A program made the translations under genes and the position numbers. From Paragonimus skrjabini miyazakii (Eukaryota; Platyhelminthes; Trematoda; Plagiorchiida; Troglotrematidae), in the NCBI GenBank assembly GCA_014338405.1, contig JTDE01000152.1:217930-281929 (forward strand): a DNA stretch of 64,000 nucleotides. The letters are read 5' to 3'. A model generated the notes under the pieces. It saw only the letters and a list, made by a program, of their open reading frames with translations, made no database searches and was not told the origin of the DNA. Positions within the stretch are counted from its first letter, which is position 1; each line of letters starts with the position of its first letter. Of this stretch, positions 14,546 to 27,499 are shown in pieces.

Positions 14546-16996
14546 GACTCCAAGGCAAAACCAGTGCGTATTGCTTTATCAGTCAGCTCAGAAGTTCACA
14601 GACACCTCGGTGTATATTTTATCCGGAATTGATTAACAATGTTGTTCTTGTAGGCGATTCAACAAATTTCTGCACAATGAACGAAGTGATTGTTCTATTT
14701 CGGAGTTAAATTGAACTCATACAAAATACAGCATTACGTGTGTGGTTAACAAGTTGAATGCAGGAATATTTCTCATAACTCTATAAATACAACGAGGCGA
14801 AAGTCAAATCACATGAAATGTCAACCTTTGGAGTGTGCGTGACAAACGCATCATGATGTGATAATGCCAGCATAATTACTGTGGAGATCTCTGAAAATTA
14901 ACGAGGGGAAAAACCAAAATCCAGACTGCAAATACGACCTGTGCAAAACTTAATGTGATCAAGGCCGTTTTATCAAACATAAGATAAGCAAATACAAACA
15001 CAGATTTTCAGAGAATCAGTATGCACATTAGCAGAACTCATCAATCCATCTGACTCAGATGGTTCTTAACCAGCGAGTACAGTTTTCGTCATTGCAAAGA
15101 GGAAGATTTCCGTTCATGAGCAGTTGATTTTTCATGTTTCATTCAATACTTCATAAGCGGGTAGAAAAAATCAATCGTTATTAAGTTCCAGCAGTTAGTA
15201 TAACAAATTCCAATTGAGAACAATTAATGGCAATTAAATGTAACCCTTTGCCCACATGATTACTGTTTTGCCACTGAATGTGAATACTGCGCACTCCCAG
15301 TTGGTGTTTCAATGAATTCGCTCAAAATTTTATCAAAATAGTACTTTAAGGAATTACTTCCTTCATAAACTCAAGCTTTTGATACAGGTTGCTTTTATAC
15401 ATAATCTTCACATGAACAGAAAATAAAAGAAGGTTAAAGTAAACATTTTGTAATCTACACTTTAGTGATTTTTACCTATTGTTTAAATAACGTTTGTTAT
15501 CTTCAAGAATAAATCAAAATTTCTGTAACTAAGTGTGCATAAACCACAGCAAATATTCCCGCAAACACACCAACCAAATGTAGTTGGGGTATAAATGTTA
15601 TCTTTCAGAGTTTCATTTTTAAATTCACTGGCAGGCTTGATTGCCTTTTGTTTTAATTGTTCCGAAGTCTTGTAATTGTACGTTTCTGCTTTCACGTGTA
15701 AGTTGGGAGCTCAAACCGTCGAATATATTCTCACAAACAAGTACGCAGATTACGCTATACTGGATAATTTTTCGCTAAATCCCGTGCACCGAAAGTCAAA
15801 TAATGCGAGTCATGTGGTATTTGCATTGTCAACCATGTGAACGTGAACCCCATAACGTAACTTAATGTTATTTCACAGTCACTAAGCTGTGACCTGGAGT
15901 ATCTCGTCTTTACAGTAACACAAAGAGAAGGTTTTGTAAGAGTGGTCACTATTTTTTAAATGGTGGAGTGTATTAGAAAAGACAATTCAGAATACTATAT
16001 CGATAAGTATACTAAAGACAGAAATGATTTTAAAAGTCGGACTCAATTTCTGAAACCAGTTCACTGCGACCAAAAAAGCTCAATAATTCACGAAACTCAT
16101 TTATTAGAACTAGGTATCTCAGGAACTCCAAAATTGATAACTACCTCTGCAACTTTGACAGGTTTGTACATCTTTCACGAAACACTACCATCTTATTTTT
16201 ACTTCGTACTTCACTACAAAGATTTTACCAAAATCCCGTAAGTACCCAACCGATTTTTAAGAATTTATACTGCGTAGAGATTTCTGTATATGGGCGGGGC
16301 TTGAAATGTTTGCAGAAATTTTGGCACAAAGTGCTGCACAGGCACCATAATGAAATTAATACCAATTTTATTTATGGCTGGAACACAATCGGTTTTTAAG
16401 AAAATGTTGATTATTTTAAACCAGATGTTGTGTGGTATATAATGTATTCTATCAGAGGAAGTAAATCGTAAGGAAGTATACGATGTGCACTACTGATGAC
16501 TTCTAACCAAAATTGAAATTGAATAAAGTGATTTCCTGTGATTGTGAGACTGCAGAAGATACAAATATTCGTAGCTATAAGTAAACATATATAATACATA
16601 TTCCTCCACCGCTTATCATTTAAGCATATTACTCTGATGAATCTCCACTCAACAACTTTGAATTTCTATATGTTAAATTTTCGTCGGTTGCCGTTTGAAA
16701 TTTGCAACTAAAGATAGAACGACTCATTTTTCTCCATAGATAAGCTCCATTTTTTCAACGAATAGACTGAAATTCTCCATAAGCAAAATTGATTTACGAG
16801 AAATTTTATCAAATAGCTGGTCTCAGCGAACACCAGTGAAGTGAAGTAGCAGTAGAGTTTTACAGTAGATGAACTGCAAACTAGAATGCAACGGCTAGAG
16901 AAAGTAAAAATTGCATACTTTTCTGGCTACTTGGATTTTATCACATACTCCTTTGTGACAAAATGATCCACATCTTAAAACCGTAAAATTATTAGT
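14546..16996. other. No supported gene
   Basis: Contains a 93-codon plus-strand frame (15960-16241) that runs into a gtaagt sequence but begins right after a stop and matches nothing I know. Otherwise nothing was identified. Confidence 0.4.
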
Positions 16997-17230
16997 ATTT
17001 TCATATAGATTGAACATCACTCACATTTGATCGCAGCTGTCGCATTCCCATAAATTTTGCAGTCGGCGCCTTAGGGAAAAGAGCACTAGACTCGAGTTTC
17101 GTTCTCATTACAGCTCGTCAGTAGTGAATTTCATTGCCACGGCCAAGACTAGAACTCCGGTCACTCTTTTCATGAGACAACCATGTTTACCACTGCATCA
17201 TTGACCTCGTATTAGGCACGATCAAATTAT
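16997..17230 (-). repeat. tRNA-derived SINE copy (minus strand)
   Basis: Read on the minus strand it has a tRNA-like head with an eroded A box (gatgcagtggtaaac) and B box (ggagttctagtc). The body contains gaaactcgagtctagtgct and the tail ends gtgagtgatgttcaatcta then tatgaaaat. The same body and tail recur at 27060, 50713, 51085, 52146, 58325 and 63696, which defines a dispersed family. This is the most complete single copy in the window. Confidence 0.75.
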
Positions 17231-20200
17231 CATATGTGAACGCTCAACCACTTTCGCTTGTGAGTAATGATCAGGTTGCACGATCGCTTCGACAGGAGAC
17301 ACAGTAACTGTCCTGTTAATTCCAATCGATAACCCCTCGACACACCAGTATTATTGCTTTCGTGGGAACGATGAAAGTGATAAGATTTTATCCACTAAAA
17401 TCTTCAACTAATAAACTATATTACAGTATTTAATGATCCCCACGTTCCCGTGTCGTCCATGACAGATTAGTACAATTAACCCCCCGATTTCCATAATTCC
17501 CGCTACAAAATTATGCAGCCCACAATCTCTATACAATGTCTCCCATTGTTGAAACGTTGAGTCCTCTTTATCCAACTCATCAAAAGTGAGAGAATACGCA
17601 CGATGATATCGATATTCTGTCTAGTCACTTAAATCTCTAGCTTGAAACCGTGAACTCAAACACAAATTCTATCCAAAGAACTCACATTCGAACAGATATA
17701 ATGCTGCGAGATAGGAGGTCGCTACTGAGCAAGAGATGCAATTTGAGTCAGTAAAATTTCGCGCAAAGAACTGGTTTTCCTTGTTTGATCAATAAGGCCT
17801 CATTGATAGCCAAATGTTTCAAGCTTGAATTGCATACTAATTTGGTATGTAAAGCAATCGAGTTCACTAGATGATCAGTCATGTTGATATGCTTCCTAAT
17901 CGTTAAGTCATTTTTCACCATTCATGCAACTGCTCATCTCCACTGCATTCAATAGACACTTCGGGGGCATGGTTTAAAAATGGCCGACACACTAATCCGT
18001 TCCTCCAGCCTAGACGTCACTGTAATTGCAAGTGTATTTAGAGACAATGTAGACGACTGGCTTTTTGTGCGCACAAGTCAAGGAAGCAGGATTTACCTGT
18101 TGCTTGGTAGTCTAACTCAGACCCACTGCATTTTACCCGTACAACTTCGTGTCATTTGCATCACTTTTGAAGGTTTCAACTAACTGTTTTAAGTAACCGA
18201 CTGAAGTGACTAAACAAAATGGCGACATCTCATAGCAAACCTCTACCGTATTTGCATGTCAGTAGAGGTCTTTTATAACAGATGAGAGTTGTAGACTCAA
18301 TTTTGAGTGAAAATCTTTATAGGGAATGAATTATACACAGAATTGAGCACAGCAATCACCACAACATTACATGACCACCACTTTTGCTGTACTTATGTAC
18401 AGCTTTGTCTACTAGTTCGTCCTGGTACACTGGCAATCTGACTAGAAACGCTTCCTTCCAACGAATTTCGGAAGTCGGAACTCAAACTCTGCTAGGTTTA
18501 TTCCAAAGCAGCAGGCAACTCGATCGTCGGGTTTGGTGTTCTTGAATTCTTTACAGACTAATGCAACCCGGCGATCTTGCCTGCGGCCTGTCTCATTAAT
18601 TCCGACAGTCCCGTCTAGAAAACTGTTCCCCTTTTGAAGTAGCCACGCCCTCGAGGTATAAGACGATGCATATCAGCAGCTGTTTTGCTAGTACCTGTAA
18701 ACTGCTAAGGCTGTGCAAAAATATAGAACAACAAAAAGTGTCCCGGCGTCTGCCTACTAAACTGACGGAAGTCTTGTAGGGTTTGGTTGCTTATTCTCGA
18801 GACTGGATGCCAAACATCATAATCTAACATCTGTTACTATTGCTCCACTTCAGGCTAACATTTGACTTCCAATAGATCAAACATTTCCAGATGAAATTTT
18901 TTCGTCTCATTGAGTCAGTTATGAATTTTTAGAGTTTCTGGTTTATAGCAAACCAATTTTATATTTGATGCTGACGCATCCCAACAGTTAATTTGGGAAG
19001 AAAATGCACAGCAACTAGTTCGTTTCGAGTGTTTCATCTTTAGGCTAAATATATCACAATCATACGTGCTCAGTGGGGCGGTAGATGACATCATTAAGGC
19101 GATAGAGGTTCATCATTATTGTCTTTTTGGTTGCATTACATCGATTGTGTGTACTGTATAGTTTGCGAAAGAAACATCAAATCTATGCATTCAATTTAGT
19201 CTGGGTCTGTATGCACCGACACAAGGCTTTCAACATTTTGACTAGCCGTTTTTGAGCCCATGATGGTAGAGTGTGTGGGTGAATTAAAATCACCTCTGCA
19301 ATTATCAGCATACGACCTGTGTTCATTGTACCCCGCAGTCTCAACAACCCAACTTGAATGAATCGATCTGAGTGGATCAAAGATACCGTGGTCACAGACG
19401 AACAGACCTTATTGATCTTTGCATTAATTTCATAGGCAATCAGAATTAGTCAGTATGAAGTTCCAGTAACCAATTAAGTTTGATCGGACTGAGGTGCTGA
19501 TGCGGTTTCACTGACATACTCTCGTCTGTCAGCCACGATCGAATGGACATAGTTCCAAGACTGACTTGCTTCGATAGACGTTAACAGTGTTACTATTACC
19601 CTCGGGGATCTTCCATTGGTGGGTCAAATCTTGTACCCTGCTCATCCAAGTGTTCTCTTCGTTTAGAGCCAAAACATTTTGGCGAAGTTCTCGTTAAATC
19701 AGTACCATCTCGTCTAGGGTTGGCCTGGTAGTGTTTTGGAAGTTATAAAGATTCTTTGGATTCTTCCAGAAAGCCAGTAACATTGTTCGTTTCTGCATTT
19801 TCTTATTGCAGTCAGCACTCTTACTAGGTTCATTCGACACGGTGAGGTATTTCATGTGTGTCACTACAATGAATGTGCTTTATTCAATCACGAGAATAAA
19901 CTGCCAAATGAAATTTAGATCTCAGACCTTTGTTTCGCATTTATTGCACAGTTCTGGTGGCGCCGGTGAATTTTACGGCCTACTTGAGATCCGAAACATT
20001 CCCTTTTGCACTAACGTTTAGGCGTAACGCACGTTTTTTGTCGCCGTTTGACAATACCGCTAGTCGCTTTGTTGTTTCATAAACAACGTATTCTTTAGTG
20101 CATTTAAACAACGCTTAGCACTGTTCCTTAACTTGTGAAGTTTCAAGAACCTGCCTTGTCCCCAACCAAACGTGGTGAACGCGAACAAGCTCTCCAGCTA

Positions 20201-21508
20201 GAAATCGATCTGTTCGCCTGTTCGTGTCAACGCAGTGGGGCTTGATAACGTGGCAGTGAGCTCAAGTCCAGACTGGTAAAAACAATGACCGTGGAACCAT
20301 AAAGTCACAGCCATACAGTATGACACATTTTTCTAATTTAGGGGAGGTCCAACTGTGATAAGAAATAATCACCAAATTTTGAATGTATTATTCAAATTCA
20401 CATTTCTGAAAGTCTATGAAAGTCAAAGATAAACTGCATGGGTGATGTATTGTGACGCGCTTTCAGATCGGTCAGATCGGTCACACAATAACACCTAAAT
20501 TGCGTACACTGAATTTAATCTACACTGCAGGCTTTAACAGTAGTTTCCAGGGTCACTATGAGAGGATTAACTCTGTAACAGTCAAGTCATGAGAATGGAT
20601 TAGGTTGATCTCGCTGTTCTGACCACAGGATCGGTTTACCATAACGTGCTCACTGTTTGCAAAGATTGATAGGCTGAAGGCAAGGAATGGTAGCATGGAA
20701 ACAACGAGTATAACAAGTGCCTATTCAGCATTTCGAGTTGTGTGAGATTCACAAGTAACGATAAAAGACATATATCGCGAGATGTTAACATTTTGTATAT
20801 TTTCTTCAGTCACAAACGCAGAACACTGGAATATATAGGACATGCGGATAGCAACAATAATAAAACCAATCAACGATTGGGTTTGCATAAAACATGGTGT
20901 TATCAGTTCCAGGGCAGACAAAATGCGTGAGTCAACAGTTTATGCACACATATTGTGTGATTGTGTATGTAACAAATTTAACGCCGCTAAATACATACGG
21001 ACAAATTTGAATAGATCAAGTGGGTAGATCTGACAGACAGAATGAAATCAACTTACCGGAAAAACCAAAATGAAGAGTTAATGAAATACAGTATAGAATA
21101 AAATAACTAATATTGACGACTCAACCAGATACTGAATTATCCATCGTATACAAACAGATATGTGCGGTTGTGAGTAATTGAAATACCATGATAAACAAGT
21201 GGAAAAAACGTAATGAATATAGACAACACCTCAAAAAACACTGGATTTATGTCAGACCAGCTACATGTCAACAATCAATATTCACTCATACGAACAATAT
21301 CAAATCTAGAAAAATCCAACTAACCTTCACCAGGCTAAGTGGCGAATGGCCCGTTGAACTGTATTTTGTCTGCAGCTGTTAATATACTCCTTGTAATAGT
21401 TGCCAGACGATATGGCTACTTGTTTATTTTCGTTTATTCATAACCATTTGCCATGAATTATATCTAATCTGTATAAATGCTAATTAAGGCCGTTTTCTAT
21501 GTTTCTAG
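17231..21508. other. Upstream of the TM1 exon; no supported exon
   Basis: This is expected to be receptor intron. I did not find the Cys-rich linker (CCW.C..C pattern) that normally precedes TM1. A minus-strand stretch at about 19560-19740 reads as a fairly coherent peptide but has a stop and no family match. Confidence 0.5.
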
Positions 21509-22195
21509 CTTCACTATATTGATATCTCTACCTGGTTTGCAATTGTACCGATGACGTTCAGTAGTGTTGGTATCTGCATTACAATCTGGGTGATCACTAC
21601 ATGGCGAGTCTACTCGGAAACTCCAATAGTCCGCGCAACCGGACGGGAACTGGCCTACCTTCAGCTATCCGGCTGTCTGGTTTGTTTTGCGGTTCCCTTC
21701 ATTCTGCTGGCCACCCCGTCTATATTCACCTGCACCATGCAACGCATCCTCATCGGGCTTGGTTTTGCTATGATGTACGCCTCGTTACTGACCAAAACGA
21801 ATCGTATCGCGCGCATTTTTGATGCTGCCAAACGCACCACTCGACGTCCAGTATACATCTCCCCACGGTCTCAACTGGTCATCGCGGGTGCTCTAATAAC
21901 ACTACAGTTAGCATTTTCAGCCATCTGGTTTGGCTTTGACACTCCGGCTACCAGGATAGAGTCCGTACGATCAGACTACTTGGTTATCAGATGCGCTATG
22001 AAGGACAAGAGTTTTCTCATATCGTTGGCTTACAATGTGGTCCTCATTATTGTGTGTACGGCATACGCAGTTAAAACACGTCAGATTCCGGAGAACTTCA
22101 ACGAATCCAAGTTTATCGGGTTTGCAATGTACACCACGTGCATCATCTGGTTGGCATTTCTACCCATGTATTACGCAACCATGAATAACCATGAA
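21509..22195 (+). CDS. Metabotropic glutamate receptor-like class C GPCR, exon coding TM1-TM6 (partial gene)
   Basis: This internal exon encodes 229 residues of the heptahelical domain of a metabotropic glutamate receptor, which couples extracellular glutamate to G proteins at the plasma membrane. It starts after a pyrimidine-rich acceptor (tttctatgtttctag) and ends at a GTAAGT donor, phase 0 on both sides. Approximate segments are TM1 8-31, TM2 46-68, TM3 74-98, TM4 120-143, TM5 167-188 and TM6 203-224. Family motifs are clear: ETPIVRATGREL in loop 1, SLLTKTNRI at the end of TM3, SPRSQL at the start of TM4, and FNESKFIGFAMYTTCIIWLAF from loop 3 into TM6. Cys75 and Cys162 match the conserved TM3-EL2 disulfide pair. 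No stop or frameshift interrupts it, so the gene looks functional. The order of similarity to glutamate receptor subgroups cannot be settled by eye. A GABA-B or calcium-sensing receptor is less likely given the TKTNRI and ETPIV motifs. Confidence 0.95.
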
Positions 22196-23897
22196 GTAAG
22201 TAGTGTCAATGTTTTCCGTTTATCTTTTGACAGCTTTCTCGAACTTGGTCTTTTTAGTAAGCACCGTAACGCCTACTATAGCATATTCCCTGTCGCGTAT
22301 ATAGACTGTTTCACCGACGTCTGTATCCGTTGAAAATGTCTCGAAACACCTTTTAACACGCCTTGAAATTCAGTCAGGTTTAGGATCACTGCTAGATGTA
22401 AAATATGTCCTTTCCGTTTATCCACCATCTCTCGGGATGTCGGAACAAAAAAGGAAATCCTCGGGTGTTTTGTTAATTCACGCAAGTTGACTATTTTCTA
22501 CCGGAAAACAAAAGTCCACGGAGTTACGGAAACTGATTCTAAAGTAGACAGTCTAAACTGATTGCTGATAAAGGGAGTGAGAGAGATAACAGACATGCTG
22601 CAGTATATCTTGATGTGTAATTTCAGCGGAATAAATTCCTGTATGAGCCAAAATGCTTGTTACTGTCTGGGGTTACTGGGTTTCTGTTAATGTCAGAGGA
22701 CTAGTGGATTTCATACGGTTATTGTTAGGCAGGTTCCTTCTCTACTGAGGCTTTTGAAGAAGAAAGCGCCACACATAGACTGACCATATAACGGTATAAA
22801 CATTATGTGCAAATCGAAAAGCACTCAAATTTGACCTCTTCGCTGGAAACATTGTAGAAACCTTAAGTCCACCCTAAGCCAGTGTAGTTAAGAAGGTTAC
22901 CAAGTGTGAGGGATATGTAAATAACCTTGGAATTGTTCTTGTGACTAAATCAGAACGTTTGATCGCTTAAGGCAGAGACATTAAAGTTGTGTCAAATTTC
23001 TGCTTACATATTACGTTATCAGTTAAGGGTACATGCTTTGAATCATCCGGTTTTAGTCACGAGACTTACAAGCTGTGTACACACTCCCATTAGTTTATAC
23101 GAAAAGCATATGAAGAAATGGCGATCGATTCGCTCGTCAGTAACATGCTATGGTTAACCAGATTGGAATGAAGGGAACAAATTTTCTTATCAGTGCAATG
23201 CGAAGTGTTCATTATGAAATGTGGACTGAAATTAACGAGGTATGAGAATGCTTTGCTGGTTATTAGGCTACTAACTGCGTTTTCAGGTCATACGAGAATT
23301 TCATTGATACACTTAAAGAAACAGTCACTAAACATGTTAGTAGTATATATATATTCTCTCCTGTCTGGGCTCAGTATGATCTCGGTAGTGAAACATCCTT
23401 AGAAAATGGCAGCAGAAATCTTATGGGAAAATATAGACACAAGTATTCAAGTCGGCATGCATGTTGTTCCGAAATGGGTGCTATACAAAAAGTGATTTTG
23501 TGTTATGACATGATGACCCGCATTAAAGACTTTCAAAAAAACCACTGGTAGGCAGTTAGTCTGTACGGTTTTCAAAAACTCTCGACGATAAGATACAGCT
23601 CATTTGTAAAGTTATCAAAAAAGAGAATTTTCTTGCCCTGTACGTAAGACAACCTCAGATTCCTGGTGTTTCTTTGATAAGTATGTACGCGTTCAACCGG
23701 TCTAAGACGGTATACCGGTTGACACATCTCTCCATAGGTCAAACTAAAAGTTTTCCTGACAATATATACGGATAATAAAATGTTACACCTCAAAGGAATA
23801 CAATAAGTTGTACCGCTAAGAGTTTGTCATCGAACAGCTGTACGTGCAGTCAGAGTACCTACACGAATGCTGACACCTGTTTCCGGATTAGGCTGTC

Positions 23898-23932
23898 GCA
23901 TCAACAAGCATCAACAGCCGCATCAACAGCCG
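23898..23932. repeat. 12-bp minisatellite, about three units
   Basis: The unit gcatcaacagcc (first copy gcatcaacaa) is repeated in tandem three times in the receptor intron. Confidence 0.8.
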
Positions 23933-24719
23933 GGGGATGTTTGAGCATATAGGTATTCCAATTTGATTCGCACTGTACCACGTAGTGTTCCATTCGCTTA
24001 GTCCACATCCCGATTAACTTCAAAGCAATATGACACACTGATATGTAAAATTGGGAACTGCTCTGTCCAGCTTGTCAAACCACTCCTACCTAGAAGGCAG
24101 ACGGAAATTAAAAACAAACCTTGAATCTCATAAATCAAAAAGGAAATTATTCAAAGGTTACAGCTAAATGGAGAAGTCTAACAAGTATTGTGGAGGTAAG
24201 CAAATAAAAATCAGATCATCAGTTGTTAGAAAAATTTGAATATACCACTACATGCCAACAGAGTTCGTTCTGGACAGAATATGCACTCAGTCTGCTCAAC
24301 AGTAGTCATTCAGGGCCCAGTGGAATGGATAAGTATCAAGAGCAAATGCATCATAAAGACATGTATGAACTAGAATTTTGTAAGTAGTGTTTTCTTACAC
24401 CATTTTAAGCGATCCAGTAAAATGGACAAATTGAATCCAAATGCACTGATATATGAGCGCTTTGTTCTTCTGAAAGAAAGTCAGTACTATCGCAAAATGA
24501 TGTTATACACCTGTTGCAAACTATAGGGTCTTGTATATATTTATATGTTCCACTTTATGTTCATATACAGTCTACACCACCTTTCCTTGTGCAAAATGAA
24601 CTCCACTTGTCTGACATCATTCTACTTAACAATACACTTTTGGTGCGCACGTCTCGTCTCATTGGTGCTCTTGTTCGGGATTGCTTACAGTGATCTATTC
24701 AGCGACAGCATTTTGAACT

Positions 24720-26020
24720 GATTGTTCACGTTTATACCTTTGTTTTGAGTTAGTCCCCAACAAAACTGTGTGCCTAATAGATCAACGAGTTTGTTTCATA
24801 ACACACAATCTAGGGTTTTGACTTATGATCACATGATTTTCTTCTGTTGAGCATTAATAAAAACAAGCAGAAATCAGTCAGAATCATTTTCCTGCAAAAT
24901 ATTTCTCAAGAAGGAGAAATAAAACACAGATACCCACTCTTTCATTCAACTTGTCCAACAGAATATGAATTATATATGTCTTTGAAAATGAACCCTATTT
25001 TATATGGCGTTGTTATGACCAATCCACTGGGTCCGCTACTAGCCCATATTTTCTTTGCCCACCTGGGGCTGAACGCAGATGCTGTCATCAGTCAGGCTCA
25101 CTTCTACCGACGTTATGTTGACGACAGCCCGATATTTACCGACTACGATGGGACGACAGCGACTCAGTGAACAAGGTGAATTCCAAAAATATACTTACCA
25201 CTGAGCAGGAGCAGAAAGAAGTCCTGCGTTTTCGGTTATTCTCATGAGGTACCGGAACATCGGCTCTGTACTGCGGTCCGTCAACTGAAAATACACTTGG
25301 TTCGGGCAGTCCCTAAACTTTTACAGTTTTGTGCCGATCCAGTGCAAACGTGGTTCGGTGAGAACTTTGTTCTATCGTACAAGACAAATATGTTCGACAG
25401 CAACATTGGCCAGAGAAATGTCATTGTTGGGAACCACGTTCAAAGAAAATGATTATCCATCTGCATTTGTGGATAAATTCAGCAAAAACTGCTGACTACC
25501 GCGGTGGCTTCAACAACTCCCAAACTGAATGTTTACTTCTGTTTACATTACAAGGGTAATGACGTTACCACTATTCAAAATCCGTCTCCCTGCTGCTATA
25601 GGACGCATGTTAGATGCAGCCAAACTGGCCATGCTGTTCGCCACCACCCCAATTCCAACGCTACTACTTAAAATACCGTTACCGTTCAATGCAAAATTTT
25701 GTATCACTTATGTATACTGGAGTGGGTACAGTGTCAACGAACACATTCCAGTTTGGGTTCTCAAAGCGGTCATGAATACCGGTCATGTCTGGCTAAGGTC
25801 GGAATGTAACCAGTCACAAGGAACTGGCATCATCAATCGCCACAAAATTGTTGATGGGTGAACCCCAGTCGATCATGGTGAGGGCCTTTCGAATAGGTTA
25901 CGCAACAAAAAGTTGAGGTTTCTCGAGTTGGCGGAGGCGATAGTAACAAACACATGGAAGCCACTTATACGCGTAAAGAAAAATTTGTTATTCAGCACTA
26001 GATTGTCTTGGTAACTGATA
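24720..26020 (+). mobile_element. Degenerate Penelope-like element (reverse transcriptase and GIY-YIG endonuclease remnants)
   Basis: This is a decayed retroelement in sense orientation within the receptor intron. At about 24990-25130 the frame reads GVVMTNPLGPLLAHIFF followed by YRRYVDDSPIF, which are the RT motif before the catalytic strand and the YxDD box in the form used by Penelope-like elements. Downstream, in other frames, come ENDYPSAFVDKFSK (about 25447), a connector with TRVMTLPLFKIRLPAAIGR (about 25546-25605), a badly eroded GIY-YIG core ending in NEHIPVWVLK (about 25735-25765), and a terminal LRFLELAEAIVTNTWKP block (about 25913-25965). Earlier sequence from about 24720 loosely resembles the RT palm region. 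Several frameshifts and a stop at the former GTG/TGA junction (25168) show it is dead. The 5' boundary and any terminal repeats were not identified. Confidence 0.85.
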
Positions 26021-27059
26021 AACAGTGATGTGTGTAAGTGCGCGCGTGTTCTTTTGGTTGATGATTTTGTTGTTTAGCTTCACAATGTTCACCGAAATTT
26101 GCCATATAAACCCGCAAACAACAATACGTGTCTGATGGTATGCAGCAAAATATGCTCGAGATGCATATTATGCAAAAAACTGTTTCCGACTTCACTGTTC
26201 GAGTTTATAAACTGAAAACACATCTTGTTGTTTCGAACAATGTGAAAACTAAGACCCGCTCTTTAATGTAGTCAACTAAAAGTGAACATTAGTGGCAAAC
26301 GATGAACTGGTGGTTGGCCGCGAGATATTGTGAACACCAGAAACTTCTGTGCATACAGTTCTGGCTCACCAATTTTCTTGAATAACGTTCGGTAATAATT
26401 TACCATTTCCGTTTCGAAGTAAAAACGTTATCTTTCTTCAAACGTATACATTTCATCTGTTCAAGCTGGCATGTAACTTACACTGGAGCCACAACAGCTA
26501 GCTGAAACAAAATCGTCCTACACTTTTCTGTATCTAATGAATTCCAACTGACTGATGCTAAGTTTCTAAAACGTGAACAGATTTCGTACGTTCTTGGGAA
26601 TTGAAAATTAGTAAGTGGTTGAAACTTTTATATTTAGAATAGTCAAGTAATTACAGGGTATACACTTTCGCACGTTTTGCTAACAACAAGATAAAGTCTT
26701 TACCAACTTCTGATTTGCTGTCCAGTCGTCCCATGCCTAACTCCGGCTTGTGACAACCAGTCGATTTTGAGAGTTATCCTCACGTTGATGGTTTATCATT
26801 ACGAACGCCGTATGCATTGCCTCGTATTCATTTATTAACTCACGCCACTGAGTAATTGCAGCTGCAGTCAAATATCCGAATGCCATTGAATTTGACAGAT
26901 TTTGTACATAGTTGGGCGAAAATGTTGATATTTCCGTCAAACTGTGATTTCAACATCGTTAACATCTGATAGCATCTTCTGTACTCAGAAGATCTTTTCA
27001 GCCATCTCATTCTGAAATACAGCACTCAAGTTGAACGACTGAACAATCCACATGAGCGC

Positions 27060-27126
27060 AAAACCTGTGATCAAACGTGAATAATGTTCGTTCTATACTG
27101 ACCGAATCCCTGACTAATTGCCAGTG
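27060..27126 (+). repeat. SINE tail fragment
   Basis: The stretch tgtgatcaaacgtgaataat then gttcgttctatactgacc aligns with the shared SINE tail (gcgatca..tgtgggtgatgttcaatctatatg) and ends in a degenerate ctgactaattgccagt where other copies have ctactactcatcagt. The head is not recognisable. Confidence 0.45.
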
Positions 27127-27499
27127 AAAAAAGATGACATACCGCTATATTCGTTGCCTTCAAATGTATAAGTTTTTATTGGAGCACAAGCAGTAGTCGG
27201 TACTGGCGTTGCTATCTGTTTTCCCCTTCAGAAAGCTATTTTGTTTGAAGAGATCCAACCACGTTGCACACCTCATAGTGTTTCGCTAAACCTCTTGAAA
27301 CCTCACCATGAGATGGTATAAATCATGGACCGTGGAGGATGTCTTGTTTCAAGCCCAGTCTTGAACCGATCAGTTCGGACGATTTATACAGTGCTATACC
27401 GCACTAATGGTCGCGTATTAGTGTTCAGGTACCGAGGTGCGATCCTATAAGCATACAGCAGAATCATTTTTTACAGGCGCGGTATTGCCTTCTTCCGAA

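Noticed and set aside
14634..14705. Plus-strand VVLVGDSTNF peptide resembling an SGNH-hydrolase block I
   Set aside because: The frame is short, is closed by stops on both sides, and has no other SGNH motifs nearby.
23693..23722. Perfect 9-bp inverted repeat tcaaccggt/accggttga with a 12-base loop
   Set aside because: Short palindromes of this size are expected by chance in 64 kb, and no element around it was found.
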